A DNA stretch of 64,000 nucleotides from Sorghum bicolor (Eukaryota; Streptophyta; Magnoliopsida; Poales; Poaceae): NCBI RefSeq assembly GCF_000003195.3, contig NC_012873.2:16109202-16173201 (forward strand), in the 5' to 3' direction. The notes beneath the pieces are model-generated. The model had not been told where the DNA came from, searched no databases, and saw only the letters and a list, made by a program, of their open reading frames with translations. Each line of letters opens with the position of its first letter. Positions within the stretch are counted from its first letter, which is position 1. Positions 33,604-45,143 of this stretch are shown here, piece after piece. Both the position numbers and the translations under genes were made by a program.

Positions 33604-35022
33604 ATGAATAGAAGACATCTTCCAGGAAATTTTGTTGACAATCCTGAAGCGTTATTTAGAAAAATGAGAGCCAAGCTGAAGAAGAGATCATCAACACTTC
33701 AGCACGAAGCTTCATCCAATCAAGAAGATCACCGAAGTTTCACCCAGAAGTTGTCTTCAGAGTTCGAAGTCATGGCGAACAAATCGATCCGTGAGTTCTC
33801 AGCTCCCACTACGGACAACATCCACACTGGACCTGCTGCAGAGATCGATGGCAACTTTGAGCTCAAGCCTGGACTTATCAACATGGTGCAATCTAACCAG
33901 TTCTGTGGGAAGGCACACGAAGATGCTAGTGCTCATCTCCAACACTTTCTAGAGATATGCAACACATTCACCATATCAGGAATCCCTTGAGATGCTATAC
34001 TACTTCACCTCTTCCCATTCTCACTGTTAGGGAGAGCGAAGCAGTGGTTCTACGCTACAAAGGAGAAGAATACTACGTGGGCACGTTGCTCAATGAACTT
34101 TCTGGCTAAGTTCTTTCCCATGGGCAAGACCAATTCTTTCCGTGGGAAAATTACAAGTTTTCAGCAATAACATGATGAATCCATTCCAGAAGCATGGGAG
34201 CGCTTCCAAGACTACATCCTAGAATGTCCCCATCATGGAATGGAGAGTTGGCTACTGATGCAGATATTTTATCATGGGCTCGGCAATAGTGCCCAAGAGA
34301 CCACGGATGCTGCAGCTGGAGGAGCATTCCTATCACTCACCATACCACAAGCCACAGCTCTTGTGGAAAAGATGGCGTCCAACCAAGGCTGGAATGAAGA
34401 AAGGACCCAGACACGCAAGAGAGGTGGAGGTATGCATCAGCTCAAGGAGGTAGACATGCTGTCTGCTAAGCTAGACCTACTTATGAAAAAGCTCGATGAT
34501 AGAGCTAGAGATAAGAAAGAAGTCATGCACATCTACGACTCTCACATGACTTGTGAGGAGTGTGGAGATACTGGACACTCAGGCAATCACTACCCTGAGA
34601 TGCTTGAGGATGTGAACTACATCAACAATAACAACAACAACTACTACAACCTTCCTCAGCAAAATCAAGGGTGGAATCAACACAGGCCTAACTACTCAGG
34701 TAATTATCATGGTAACAATTCTTACAATAATAACAATAATAATTTTCCACCTCTAAGAGAGTTAGTGTCTAATCAAGGAAAGCTAATGGATAACCTATCT
34801 AAGAAATTGGCATCTAATGATAAAATGCTAGAAAATATAAATAATAGAATGGATAATTTTTCTACTGCCATCAAGAATCAAATTAGCTTTAATAAAATGA
34901 TTGAATCTCAGTTAAATCAAATAGCTGCTGCTGTTCCTCCTACTAACCCCGGTATAGCATCACAACTGGAAGGATTAGAATATGCAAATATTGTAGACAT
35001 GTTTTATGCAGGTAACTACTAG
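33604..35022 (+). pseudogene. Element F gag
   Basis: One frame runs from MNRRHLPGNFVDNPEAL to the stop at 35020-35022. It shows the capsid (retrotransposon gag) region with NQFCGKAHEDASAHLQHF, LFPFSLLGRAKQWF and ECPHHGMESWLLMQIFYHGL, a degenerate zinc knuckle (CEECGDTGHSGNHY, last Cys lost), an Asn-rich stretch and a C-terminal coiled-coil-like segment (LSKKLASNDKMLENINNRMD). In-frame stops TGA at 33988-33990 and TAA at 34168-34170 interrupt it. Relatives of the N-terminal part are typical Athila gag. Confidence 0.88.
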
Positions 35023-36033
35023 AGTAACCCCATCACTGAAGTAACTACTGACCTTCTGCCGGTCAAGAGAGGCGATCCAGGACGCCCCGTCATCCCGATC
35101 TCCATCGGCATGGTGGACTTCCCAAAAGCACTATGCGAGTTTGGCTCTAGTGTCAACATTATACCAGGGTACTCTATGAAAAATTCTTTACATATCCTTT
35201 ATTAGAAACAACCATGTGTTTACAGTTTGTAGATCAGTCGTTAAGTTTCCCAAAGGGAACCTCTGTGTCCGAGTTGGTACCTTGTACGCCCCAGTAGACT
35301 TCGTGGTGATAGAGACTGGTAATGATGAGAGGGCACCCATCATCTTAGGGAGGCCATTCCTGAACACCTCGAGAGCTGTCGTCTACGCTCGTGCTGCTAA
35401 GATTAGTTTCTACATTAAAGGGAGGAAGGAGACATTTTTCTTCAAGAACAAGACTACACAAATCCCAGAGCAATCCCGACATGAACCAAGGAAGAGGACC
35501 AACAGGAGGAACAGGAACAAGCAAGTATGGACCGAGTCAGCTAAGATGCTCACTGCAGTTCACGGAGGTCAAGATCATCGACTTAAGTCACCATTTTTGA
35601 CCAAGAAGGACGACCCAGGAATGCCAAGCATCCATTGCTCCATCAATGGATACAACTTCTACAAGACATTTTGCGACACCGGATCGGGCGTCAACATAAT
35701 GGCCGCAGTCACCTATCGGCTCTTGTTCAGAACCATGCCCTTAAAACCAACATATATTCAGCTCCAGATGGCAGATCACACATTCCGAAAGGTTGAAGGT
35801 ATAGTAACTGATGTCCCTGTCAAAATAGACGATCATTCTGTCATACAGACTTTCAGGTTATTGACATGGGAGAAGATGAGTACGATCCACCCATCATCCT
35901 TGGGAGACCATTCCTCAGCACTGTTAAAGCAATCATCTACATTGGAACCAGAGAAGTCCACATGCACTTCCCCTCAGAGAAGGTACGCCGCTATTTTACT
36001 GACCCTAACTATATCGTTGAAGACTTTAAGTAG
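35023..36033 (+). pseudogene. Element F tandem retropepsin-like domains
   Basis: Two protease-like domains follow each other. Domain 1 has CEFGSSVNIIP (Asp now Glu) and later IILGRPFLNTSRAVV. After a basic linker (RHEPRKRTNRRNRNK), domain 2 has FCDTGSGVNIMA with an intact DTG, and IILGRPFLSTVKAII. Both thus show the catalytic-motif plus ILGRPFL layout of a retropepsin. At least three frameshifts (near 35165, 35225 and 35855) break the frame, and an Arg-rich tail follows. No RT comes after it. The same pair, less complete, is found in H. Confidence 0.8.
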
Positions 36034-36757
36034 GTTAGGACAAGAAGAAGACGACGCAACCGCAATTAGAAGAGGCAAATCTTCAAGGACGGATGGGCAA
36101 ACTACAAAGGATAAGTGATAAAGTCTGAAGACATACAACTTGAACAGAATTATCCTGAGGAGACCGTAGCACCGAGTCAGGTGTGGAATGAGAAGATAAC
36201 TATACACGAAGAGGAGGCGCTGCCGGAAGCACCGACTACGCCACCCAACGAATCACAGGACAACTGAGAAAACGGAGAGTCCCGTTCAGAGGACTTAAAA
36301 ACACCGAATGCCTTGCTAAGAGGTAAACTTGGTAGTTATCTTTTCCTTTCAATTATTTAAAATATTTTACTTAGTTAATCATGTTTATACTATCCTAAGA
36401 AGAAAATAAAATGTTAAAAAATAGTAAGCCCCATGTGAGTATACGAGTGGTAAATCTATAAGTACATTCACTGTGGTGGCATAAAAATAAAATAAATATT
36501 TTTCTACTCTATAAAATGAAATATAAAAAATAAGAGAGTAACACTTATTAAGGAGGCTCAACATGATAAAGGCTAGATATTTATGCTAACACTTAATCAG
36601 TTCCACAAAGCTTTGTTTTCTATTTGAGCTCCACAGAATTTAAGGATCAAAGAAGACTAGCAGACAGAGGACATTCTAATCGCTGTCAGGGTGCTGCCGA
36701 CTTTTAAATACTCCTCTGCCACCTGCTAGCTACATCAGAAGAAATTACGTCAAAATT

Positions 36758-36777
36758 CAGCTTGGGGGAGAGCACCC
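36758..36777 (+). other. Internal polypurine tract (F)
   Basis: CAGCTTGGGGGAGAGCACCC lies about 1.65 kb upstream of the tract at the 3' LTR and matches those in H and E. A second start for plus-strand DNA is one possible use. Confidence 0.72.
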
Positions 36778-37650
36778 ATATTTATTCTGCTAAGTATTTC
36801 TATCTATCTTTATACTTATACTATATTAAAATATAAATATACATAACCATGAAAAATCAAATAAAGATTTTGTGCCTATATATATCTTTTGCTTAGTGTG
36901 CTTAATAAGTAAATAAATAAAGTGGCTATGCTAAACTGAATCTTAATAATAAAACTCTAGCATGGATATGACGAATAGTTGCTGTGCCTGATTTTCAAAT
37001 TTGAGTTTTCTCTCTAGTTTAGACATAACTGTTATGATTTAAAGGTTGCTCTAAATCTGAACTTGTGGGAAGAAAACTTGATCTGAAGTCTAAGTTGTTA
37101 ACGGATATGATATGGGAAGGTTGAGCTGCTGTTTATCTATTCCTAGAGATGCTAGAATTCTAGAGAATATTTTATCTTTAGAAAATCTTTAAAATATAAC
37201 ATGATGAGTTTCTGTATGATGAGAGTTTAAATTTCTACCACAGCCATATATACATGCTTGCTAGACTTTGAGCCACACATTTACTTTACTGCTTATGAGC
37301 ATTGAGTGTGGTCAAGCTGTGTAGACCCTTAGGAGCTTGTCATGTGGTTAAATGAAGATTCACTTGCACGTTCATTCACACATGCTGCTTCTACTCCAGA
37401 AGTACGCATCCACATATATCCATCCATTTCCATCTCCAGAACCACCCAAAAATATTCTACTATTCATCCGGGATAGAATAGCCAAAAACATTTTAGTTTT
37501 TCCCCTGTGAAATAAATGCTCAAGTTATCTTGGTTACTACCACTTGCTATATTATTTTAGGAGATGAGTGCTCTAAAAAAAGATACGACGAAATAAAAAG
37601 GGGCTAGTGCCTGGAACCTCGAAAGAAAAGAAAAAGTGAGACGGGAGGTA

Positions 37651-37702
37651 AAAATGGACAAGTGTCCGACAATAGAATTAGGGGTACAAGATACCCACCT
37701 GA
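37651..37702 (+). promoter_or_regulatory. Conserved double palindrome (F)
   Basis: GGACAAGTGTCC (37656-37667) is followed after 14 bases by GGGTA-CAAGA-TACCC (37682-37696). The bases between (gacaatagaattag) are also conserved in E, H and D. It can form two adjacent hairpins in RNA. The role is unknown. Confidence 0.78.
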
Positions 37703-38390
37703 GAGGAAAGAAAAAGTAAATATAGAGCACCTCATTCTCCTCAAAAAGTTTCAAAAGAGCAAGAAAGGTATGTATCCCCTCAAAAGAGCAAAAGTAGAAT
37801 TAGACTTCCACCATTGTTATCACCATCATCACCATACACCATTTATTCGCCACACATGCACATCTTGATTTGAATTATTGAATTGTTTCTCTGGATCCAT
37901 GGTTTGACTATGCAATAAATGTCATGTAAGTATGTATACTTTATCTCCCACCTATGAGTTCCAGATATCAAAAGCCTTATTAGAGTAGGATGAGAGAGAA
38001 GGCAATGTCACTACGCCTTATACCACAAATACCACATACTTTGAGAGAAGGCATATACCATCACTGCCTTGGTAAGGATCCAGAAATACCACAAAAGAGA
38101 GATCTGAGAGAGTCATACAAGGAATCTCTTAGTTTTATTTAAAAATCTGCAAAAACTCCAGAGCTATAGTTGATCAAGAATAAGAGACATGGCACTTGAT
38201 TAGACTGTTCTATCTTTTAACTATTCAAGACATAAGTGACGGTTACAAGTCTCATGGTAAAAGGTAAAATAAGTAAGTTTTAAGTTTTGACAGTTTACTC
38301 TAACTCAGAGATGAGACCTTATTTAAAAGCAAGTGTACCGTCAACTTTTAAAGGCATTACAACAACTTCTGATCCATCACTGAGATTATC

Positions 38391-38428
38391 CTTGCTCAGG
38401 GACGAGCAAGAGGTAAGCTTGGGGAGTT
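38391..38428 (+). other. Stem-loop and 3' polypurine tract (F)
   Basis: CTTGCTC / GAGCAAG form a 7-bp stem at 38391-38410, followed by AAGCTTGGGGAGTT up to the LTR start at 38429. One G of the usual run of five is missing. Confidence 0.8.
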
Positions 38429-40080
38429 TGTTGACGGTCCTTAAGTATCAAATATAATCAGCAAATAAACAAAGAAAAGGATCCAAATGAAATCAACATC
38501 CAGACTTACGGTTTTATCTGATAGAATTACACGAGTTTTGGTGTTTGTCTATTTCTGCAGGGGGTTATCAGGAAATACGGAAGAAAGGCCCACACGTCGG
38601 GTTTACATAGAGATATTAACGTGCCGCGCAATTATCCTACATCTAGAAGAGTCCAGAAGCCACGGGAAAGAACGGGAGACCGGACGGGCTCGGGGGCAGG
38701 GCGTCCGCCCTTCCCCCTTGGGCGCCCGCCCTGGGCTAAGGACCAATTAGAGCCAATCTTGCGGATTATGCTCCACCGACCTAAAGGATCAAGGATAACC
38801 GTTCAATCAATGTCGGTTTGATCCAACGGCCCATATTCACTTGGAAGGACTATATAACCAGACCCCCTAGCCCTAGAGGAGGAGAGCTCAGACCCCTAAT
38901 TCATTATTCATCTTGGGAGAAGAAGCCTCTGATCAAGCCTTAGAGCCACCACATCAATTAGATCTCTAGATTAGCATAGCTACATAGGATTAGAACTAGA
39001 AGGAGTCAATCTTCGATTGGTTTCCGGATCTGTCAAGAGAATTCTTGGTAATTCTCTATTGTTCTTTAATTGTTCATCTTTGTTCTTCAATATTATGAAT
39101 ATGACTTTGTTCTACTTCAATATATTGATTATGACTTTGCTCTACTTGTTTATATTTGTAATTATATTGTTCTTAGTTTATCATAGTTATATGCTTGGCT
39201 TAGTTAGATTGGAATTATATACATGTTTAGGATCGTATAGCATTTATCCATGTGTACAGTGGGTAAATGATAAGTATTGTGTAGGTGTGGTGCCTATACC
39301 GTATTTATCTGCGATTGTACCCTATATGCCGGATCGCGGGGTAGTTCGTGGTAGTGACACCTCCATTGATTCTTATATAGTCCCCCTTTCGTGTATAGGG
39401 CTGGCAGGGCAACATTATTACAGGGGAGTGATTGCTATGTTTCTCATATTCCATGATAATATCACTATGCATGGGTGTAGTCCTGTCTCGCAATGATTGC
39501 CAAGTATACTTGCACTAACTATGATATGCTAGACAGTATAGTTAAGAATAACTTAGGAAATATTTTTGTCGTTCGTTCTAATTCCATGCTAATGACTTGC
39601 TAGAATATCTAATTGAGGTGCTTATCATATTTATATGTGGCAAAGTTATGCTGATCAGATTAATTATCTTTGTCACCATTCATACTTTATATATCTTTTA
39701 TGTGACACTTATCCCTGTATGAAAGAGATAGATAAATGTTCTCATTTATACATGCAATGATAGATACTCAATCTTATATTCCATTCCATTATCAACATTG
39801 ATGTTTACTAATCCCTTCCCAGTGGTAAAAATATAAATAACGATACCTGGAATACTTCCCGGTTAAAATGCTACATTGGTATTAATCTGTGCGCTTGCAG
39901 ATCCCATTTACTATTTATTTAGAAGAGCAATTGCATATTTCAATACCACGTCTCTTATGTCATGCTGGGGATGACAACTTGGCTTAAGTGGCATGATGGA
40001 TAGGTTTGGCATTTTTGGCACCGTTATGAGAATTAGAAAACTAAGTCTACTTTTGGTTGTGACGGTAAGAATGCCCAACA
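38429..40080 (+). repeat. Element F 3' LTR
   Basis: It is almost identical to the 5' LTR (1,652 against 1,645 bp) apart from scattered substitutions and a few small indels, for example gtgtggtgcct at 39285 present here only. The high identity puts F's insertion later than the decay of E. Confidence 0.94.
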
Positions 40081-40260
40081 GCTATCTGTAAGAATTGGAT
40101 GTGATGATGATGGTGGCTCTAATAACTCGCCCTTTCGAGCAAAAAATTTAAAGATAGGAGTGAAATCCATGTGGTATGGTGAAAATGGTAAGGTGAGTGC
40201 GGTAAAAAAGAAAAAGAAAAAGGACACACGGACGACTTGGTTCGAAACTAGCACAGCTAC

Positions 40261-40281
40261 TGTTCCCCGGCAACGACGCCA
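40261..40281 (-). other. Element E primer-binding site
   Basis: The minus strand reads TGGCGTCGTTGCCGGGGAAC directly after the 5' LTR. The LTR's usual last bases AACA and a short spacer are missing, so a small deletion has brought primer site and LTR together. Confidence 0.82.
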
Positions 40282-40872
40282 GGGTATTTTAAATGCAAAC
40301 AGAAAAATCCACAAGCGCACGGTTACCGATGTAGCTTTCACCCACCAGAATACTAGAGGGATCCTCTCTACTTGGATGAATAATTGAAACCCTAGCTTTG
40401 ATTCTGTAGAAGAAATATGTCCTCCAGGGGCTAGGGGTCCTGCTTATATAGCCCCTCCAAATGAATGTGCGCCGTCGGATCAAACCGACCTTAATCGCAC
40501 AGTTTTCCTTGATCCTCAAAGACAGTGGAGCATAATCCGCGAGACCTGCCCTGATTGGTCACCAGGGCAGGGCGGGCGCCCAAGGGGGGGGGGCGGGCGC
40601 CCTGCCCCCGGGCCCGCTCGGCCTCCCGTTCGTTCCCGTGGCTTCTAGAGTCTTCTAGATGATAGAAAATTGGCGCACACGTTAATATCTCTATGTAAAC
40701 CTGACGTGTGGGCCTTTCCTCCATATTTCCTGATAACCCCCTGCAGAAATAGACAAACACCAAAACTCGTAGAATTCTGTCAGATGAAACCCTAATTTTG
40801 GATGTTGGTTGCATATAGGTCATTTTCCATGATTAGTTGACGATTAAATGTGAGCATTAAGGACCGTCAACA
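40282..40872 (-). repeat. Element E 5' LTR with internal deletion
   Basis: On the minus strand it starts TGTTGACGGTCCTTAATGC and ends ...TTTAAAATACCC, matching H's LTRs at both ends. About 660 bp between the ATCCCTCTAG motif and the CTCTGG/GAATACTC motif are absent. A TATA box (minus TATATAAGC) lies at about 40442-40450. Confidence 0.88.
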
Positions 40873-43800
40873 GTGTTTCGTGACATACGGCTCCACCACG
40901 GATGAGTTTTGCAGAACTATGTAGTGTGCTTTATTGAAAGAATCGTCCCCCGTACCGATGTATGTTTTCTTTCCTAGTGTTCCCTTTCCACTCAGTCTCC
41001 CCTCGTGTCGCGATTTAGGAACACCAATTGGGTCAAGTTCAGGAATGAATTCAACACAGAACTCAATGACCTCCTTTGTCCCATAGCCCTCTGTGATGCT
41101 TCCTTCTGGCCGAGCACGTTGGTGAATATATTTCTTTAGAACTCCCATAAACCTCTCGAAGGGAAACATATTATGTAGGAACACAGGACAAAGAATATTG
41201 ATCTCCTTGACCAAATGAACTAGGAGGTGTGTCATGATATCAAAGAAGAATGGAGTGAACACTAACTCAAAGCTGACAAGACATTGAACCACATCATTCT
41301 GTAGAGCAGCTAGTTCTAGTGGATTGATTGCCTTCTAAGAAATTGCATTGAGGAATGCACATAGCTTTACGGTGGCCAGACGTACATGTGGAGGTAGAAT
41401 TCCTCTTAATGCAACTGGAAGCAATTGCGTCATAAGCACATGGCAGTCATGCGACTTTAAGTTTAGAAATTTCTTCTCGGGCACATTAATTATACCTTTT
41501 ATATTAGAGGAGAATCCAGATGGGAAATTGATGCGGCTTAAGCATTCAAACATGATTTCTTTCTCTTCATTGCTAAGAGTGTAGCTAGCAGGTCTTAAAT
41601 ATTGGCGTCCATCATCTGTCTTCTCTGGATGTAGGTTGTCTCGTTCTTCCATGCGTTGCAAGTCTTGTCGTGCTTCAAGTGAATCCTTAGGCTTCCCATA
41701 CACACCCATGAATCCTAGAAGGTTCACACAAAGAGTATTTGTTAGGTACATTGTTGGGTATTCTTAACATCATTACCAAAAGTAGACTAAGTTCTCTAAA
41801 TCTAGTAATGGTGCCAAAAATGCCAAACCTATCCCTCACACCACTTAAGCCAAGTTGTCATCCCCAGCATGATATAAGAGACGCGGTATTGAAATATGCA
41901 ATTGCTCTTCTAAATAAATAATGAATGGGATCTGCAAGCGCATAGATTAATACCGATGCAGCATTTTAACCGGGAAGTATTCCAGGTATCGTTATTTATA
42001 TTTTTACCACTGGGAAGGGATTAGTAATCATCAGTATTGATTACAGAATAGAATATGAGATTGAGCATCTATCATTGCATGTATAATTGAGAACATTATA
42101 TCTAACTCATCATACAGGGATAAGTGTCACATAAAAGATATATGAAATAATGAATAGTGACAAGGATAATTAATCTGATCTAGCCACATAATAAATATGA
42201 TAAGCACCTCAATTAGATACTCTAGAAAGTCATTAGCATGGTATTAGAATGAACTACAAGAATATTCCCTAAGTTATTCTCAACTATATAGTCTAGCATA
42301 TCATAGTTAGTGCAAGCATACTTAGCAATCATTGCGAGATAAGACTACGCCCATGCATAGTGATATTAGCAAGGAATATGAGAAATATAGCAATCACTCT
42401 CCTGTAATAATGTTGCTCTGCCAGCCTAATACACGAGAGGGGGACTATATAAGAAACAATGAAGCTGTCACTATCACGAACCACCCCACGATCTGGCATA
42501 TTGGGTACAATCGCAGATAAATACGGTATAAGCACCACGCCTACACAATATCTATCATTTACCCATAGATCCGATGGATAAACGCTATACGATCCTAAGC
42601 ATGTATATAGATCCAATCTAACTAAGCCAAGTACATAACTATGATAAACTAAGAACAATATAATCTTGAATATAAGCAAGTAGAGCAAAGTCATAAGCAA
42701 TATATTGAAGTAGAACAAAGTCATATTCATAATATTGAAGAACAAAGATAATTAGAAAGCAATTAGAAGCACAATTAGAGAATTACCAAGAATCCTCTTG
42801 ACAGATCTGGAAACCAATCGAAGATTGACTCCTTCTAGTTCTAATCCTATGTAGCTATGCTAATCTAGATATCTAATTGATGTGGTGGCTCTAATCTTGA
42901 TCAGAGGCTTCTTCTCCCTTGATGGAACAATGAATTAGAGTTGAGAGGCTCTCTCTCCTCCAGGGGCTAGGGGGTCTGGTTTTATAGTCCCTTCAAGTGA
43001 ATATGGGCCGTTGGATCAAATCGACATAGATTGTATGGTTTAGATTCATCCTTTAGGTCGGTGGAGATCTCCCGCGAAGCAGAGTCCTGATTGGACTCCC
43101 AGAGGGGGCGGGCGCCCAGGGCAGGAGGGCGGGCACCCTGCCTCTGGCCCCGTTTCGCCTCCGCTTCGGTCTCGTGGCTTCTGGAGTCTTCTAGATGTAA
43201 GATAATTGCACGGCACGTTAATATCTCTATGTAATCCTGACGTGTGGGCCTTTCTTCCGTATTTCCTGATAACCAACGACAGAAATAGACAAACACCAAA
43301 ACTCGTGGAATTCTGTCAGATAAAACCCTAAATCTAGATGTTGATTTCATTTGGATCCTTTTCTTTATTTATTTGATAATTAAATTTGATACTTAAGGAC
43401 CGTCAACATACATGACGTCGATCGCATTCGGACCTCTAGGACTTGCCAATAGGGTAGCTCCCAAAATATTGACTTCTTCTTCCATATGGGTGCTTGACCC
43501 GCTGCATCTTTTGGAACTGGTTGGCTGCCTTGTCCCTTACCAAAAACTACTTTCACATCCTTAACCATCTCAAATACATCTTCGCCAGTTCTGTTGCGAG
43601 GCTTGCATCGGTGGTCTGCCTTACCTTTAAAATGCTTTCCTTTCTTTCTAGCTGGGTGATTCATAGAAAGAAATCGACGATACCCAAGGTACACGACCTT
43701 TCTGCATTTTTTCAAATATATACAATCAAGGTCATCAAAACAGTGTGTGCATGCATTATTTCCCTTGCTTGTCTGCCCTGAAAGATTACTTAGAGCAGGC

Positions 43801-45128
43801 CAACCATTGATTGTCACAAACAACAGTGCTCGCAGGTCGAAGTGTTCCTGTTTGTACTCATCCCACACACGAACATCTGTTTCACTCCATAAAAGAAGGA
43901 GTTCTTCAATTAATGGCCTTAGATAGACATCAATGTCATTGCCCGGTTCGGGCCTTGGATGAACACCGGCATCATAATGGACTTTTGCTTCACGCATAAC
44001 CATGGAGGAATGTTGTAGATACATAGTGTAACAGGCCAAGTGCTATGACTATTGCTCTGCTCACCTAAAGGATTCATATCATCTGTACTTAAAGCGAACC
44101 TTAAGTTTCTTGCGTCTTTTGCAAACTGTGGAAATTCCCTGTCTATTGCTCTGCATTGGGACCCATCAGCAGGGTGTCTCAACATATTGTCTACTTTACG
44201 GTCTTCTTTGTGCCACCGCAACAATTTTGCATGGTCCTTATTTCTAAAAAGACGTTTCAGATGTGGTATTATAGGAGCATACCACATAACCTTTGCAGGG
44301 ATTTTCTTTCTGGGACATTCTTCCCCCTCAACATCGCCAGGGTCATCTCGCCTGATCTTATACCGTGATACTTTACATACGGGGCATTCATCTAAATTCT
44401 CGTAGTACTTGCCACGGTATAGGATGCAGTCGTTAGGACATGCATGTATCTTCTTGATTTCTAATCCCAAAGGACAAACAACCTGTTTTGCTTCGTACGT
44501 AGTAGTGGGCACTTCATTAGGCTTCGGCAGCATCTTTTTTGGATCTTCAGTAATTGCCCAAATGTCTTATCGGATACACCATTCTGTGCCTTCCATTGTA
44601 ACAACTCTAGTGTTGTACCCAATTTTTTTGCCCATCCTGAGCAGATGGGTATAGTAATTTCTTGTGATCTTCTAACATGTGGTTAAACTTTTTCTTCTCT
44701 TTTTCACTTTTGCAATCTTTCTGTGCATCACGAATGACATCAACAAGAGCATCATCTTCAACAGGTGTGCCTTCTGCACCTGCCCCATCTTCAGCTTCTC
44801 CCATTGCTGTATCACCGAAGTCACCATATTGAGCAATAATGTCGTCAGGCTCCAGCTGTTCTTCTTCACCTTCTTCCATCATTATCCCGTTTTCTCCATG
44901 CTTGGTCCAACAAATATAGTTTGGCATAAAACCTGACTTCAACAAATGTGAGTGAATATTTCTAGAGCTAGAATATTCCTTCAAATTCTAACACAAGGCA
45001 CGTGAGCAATATATGAATCCATCCCGCTTGTTTTCCCCGGCCACTCCTAAGAAATAATGCACACCATCAACGAATTCTTTGGAGCGGCGATCGACATTGT
45101 ACATCCAATGACGTGTCATTGTCTGCAT
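40873..45128 (-). pseudogene. CACTA J transposase TNP2, split by solo LTR G
   Basis: TNP2 binds and cuts transposon ends. The N-terminal transposase-associated domain starts MQTMTRHWMYNVDRRSKEF. The transposase_21 core follows with HACPNDCILYRGKYYENLDECP and DDMNPLGEQSNSHSTWPV, PRPEPGNDIDVYLRPLIEE and WKKKSIFWELPYW. G lies at 41752-43408. After G the DUF4218 region has SHDCHVLMTQLLPVALRG and FFDIMTHLLVHLVKEI. Breaks: TAG at 44988-44990, a frameshift near 44610, another near 43945 and a stop after 41335. The C-terminal DUF4216 part is lost with the left end of J. Confidence 0.92.
41752..43408 (-). mobile_element. Solo LTR G (gypsy, F-type LTR)
   Basis: This is a 1,657-bp LTR reading TGTTGACGGTCCTTAAGTATC ... 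ATACCCAACA on the minus strand, with perfect TACAT duplications (41747-41751 and 43409-43413). It has no internal region. Its sequence is the F-type LTR, so it is a solo remnant of F's family. Its TATA (minus TATAAAA) is at about 42980-42986. It sits in the TNP2 gene of J. Confidence 0.95.
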
Positions 45129-45143
45129 TGCAACGTAAAGTAT

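Larger units (their letters stand above)
36034..38428 (+). other. Non-coding 3' region of element F
   Basis: This 2.4-kb stretch has no supported gene. It matches 50300-52541 of H along most of its length, so it is conserved between elements whose LTRs differ. It holds the internal polypurine tract, the double palindrome, a (CAT/CAC)n run near 37812-37840 and the stem-loop beside the LTR. Confidence 0.7.
31801..40080 (+). mobile_element. Non-autonomous gypsy element F
   Basis: This is a plus-strand LTR element with 5' LTR 31801-33445, primer site at 33454, gag 33604-35022, a two-domain protease region to 36033, about 2.4 kb of non-coding DNA, a polypurine tract and 3' LTR 38429-40080. There is no RT, RNase H or integrase. 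It is inserted in gag of element E; the flanks GCCAT (31796-31800) and GCTAT (40081-40085) are a target duplication with one change. It would need enzymes from another element to move. Confidence 0.93.
30992..40170 (-). pseudogene. Element E gag, split by element F
   Basis: The start is MDFTPIFKFF at 40170, preceded by a short leader and primer site. Coding runs to 40081, is interrupted by the whole of F (31801-40080), and continues from 31800 with GYDLGPDLIAM and EQPFSGQVDEDPY. The capsid region has GRAKKWYAHSVGG, FRIADLRIEILTF and LYYHFYHGLN, then a Glu/Pro/Asp-rich tail ending at 30992. A TAA at 31640-31642 breaks it. No zinc knuckle is visible in the part read. Gag forms the particle that packages the RNA. 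Confidence 0.87.
25825..40872 (-). mobile_element. Athila-type gypsy element E (interrupted by F)
   Basis: Read on the minus strand: 5' LTR 40872-40282 (internally deleted), primer site 40281-40261, leader, gag from 40170, element F inserted at 40080/31801, the rest of gag, then RT, RNase H, integrase (to 27436), a long non-coding 3' region, polypurine tract and a 3' LTR fragment (26213-25825). The RT and integrase type and the TGGCGCCGTTGCC primer-site class indicate the Athila/Tat branch of Ty3/gypsy. Its left flank is chromovirus LTR and its right flank is CACTA J, so a later deletion must have joined unrelated DNA. Confidence 0.87.

Noticed and set aside
35216..36118. Single intact host-like gene of 300 codons
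   Set aside because: The motifs are retropepsin and the frame ends in nonsense sequence after a frameshift near 35855; it belongs to element F.
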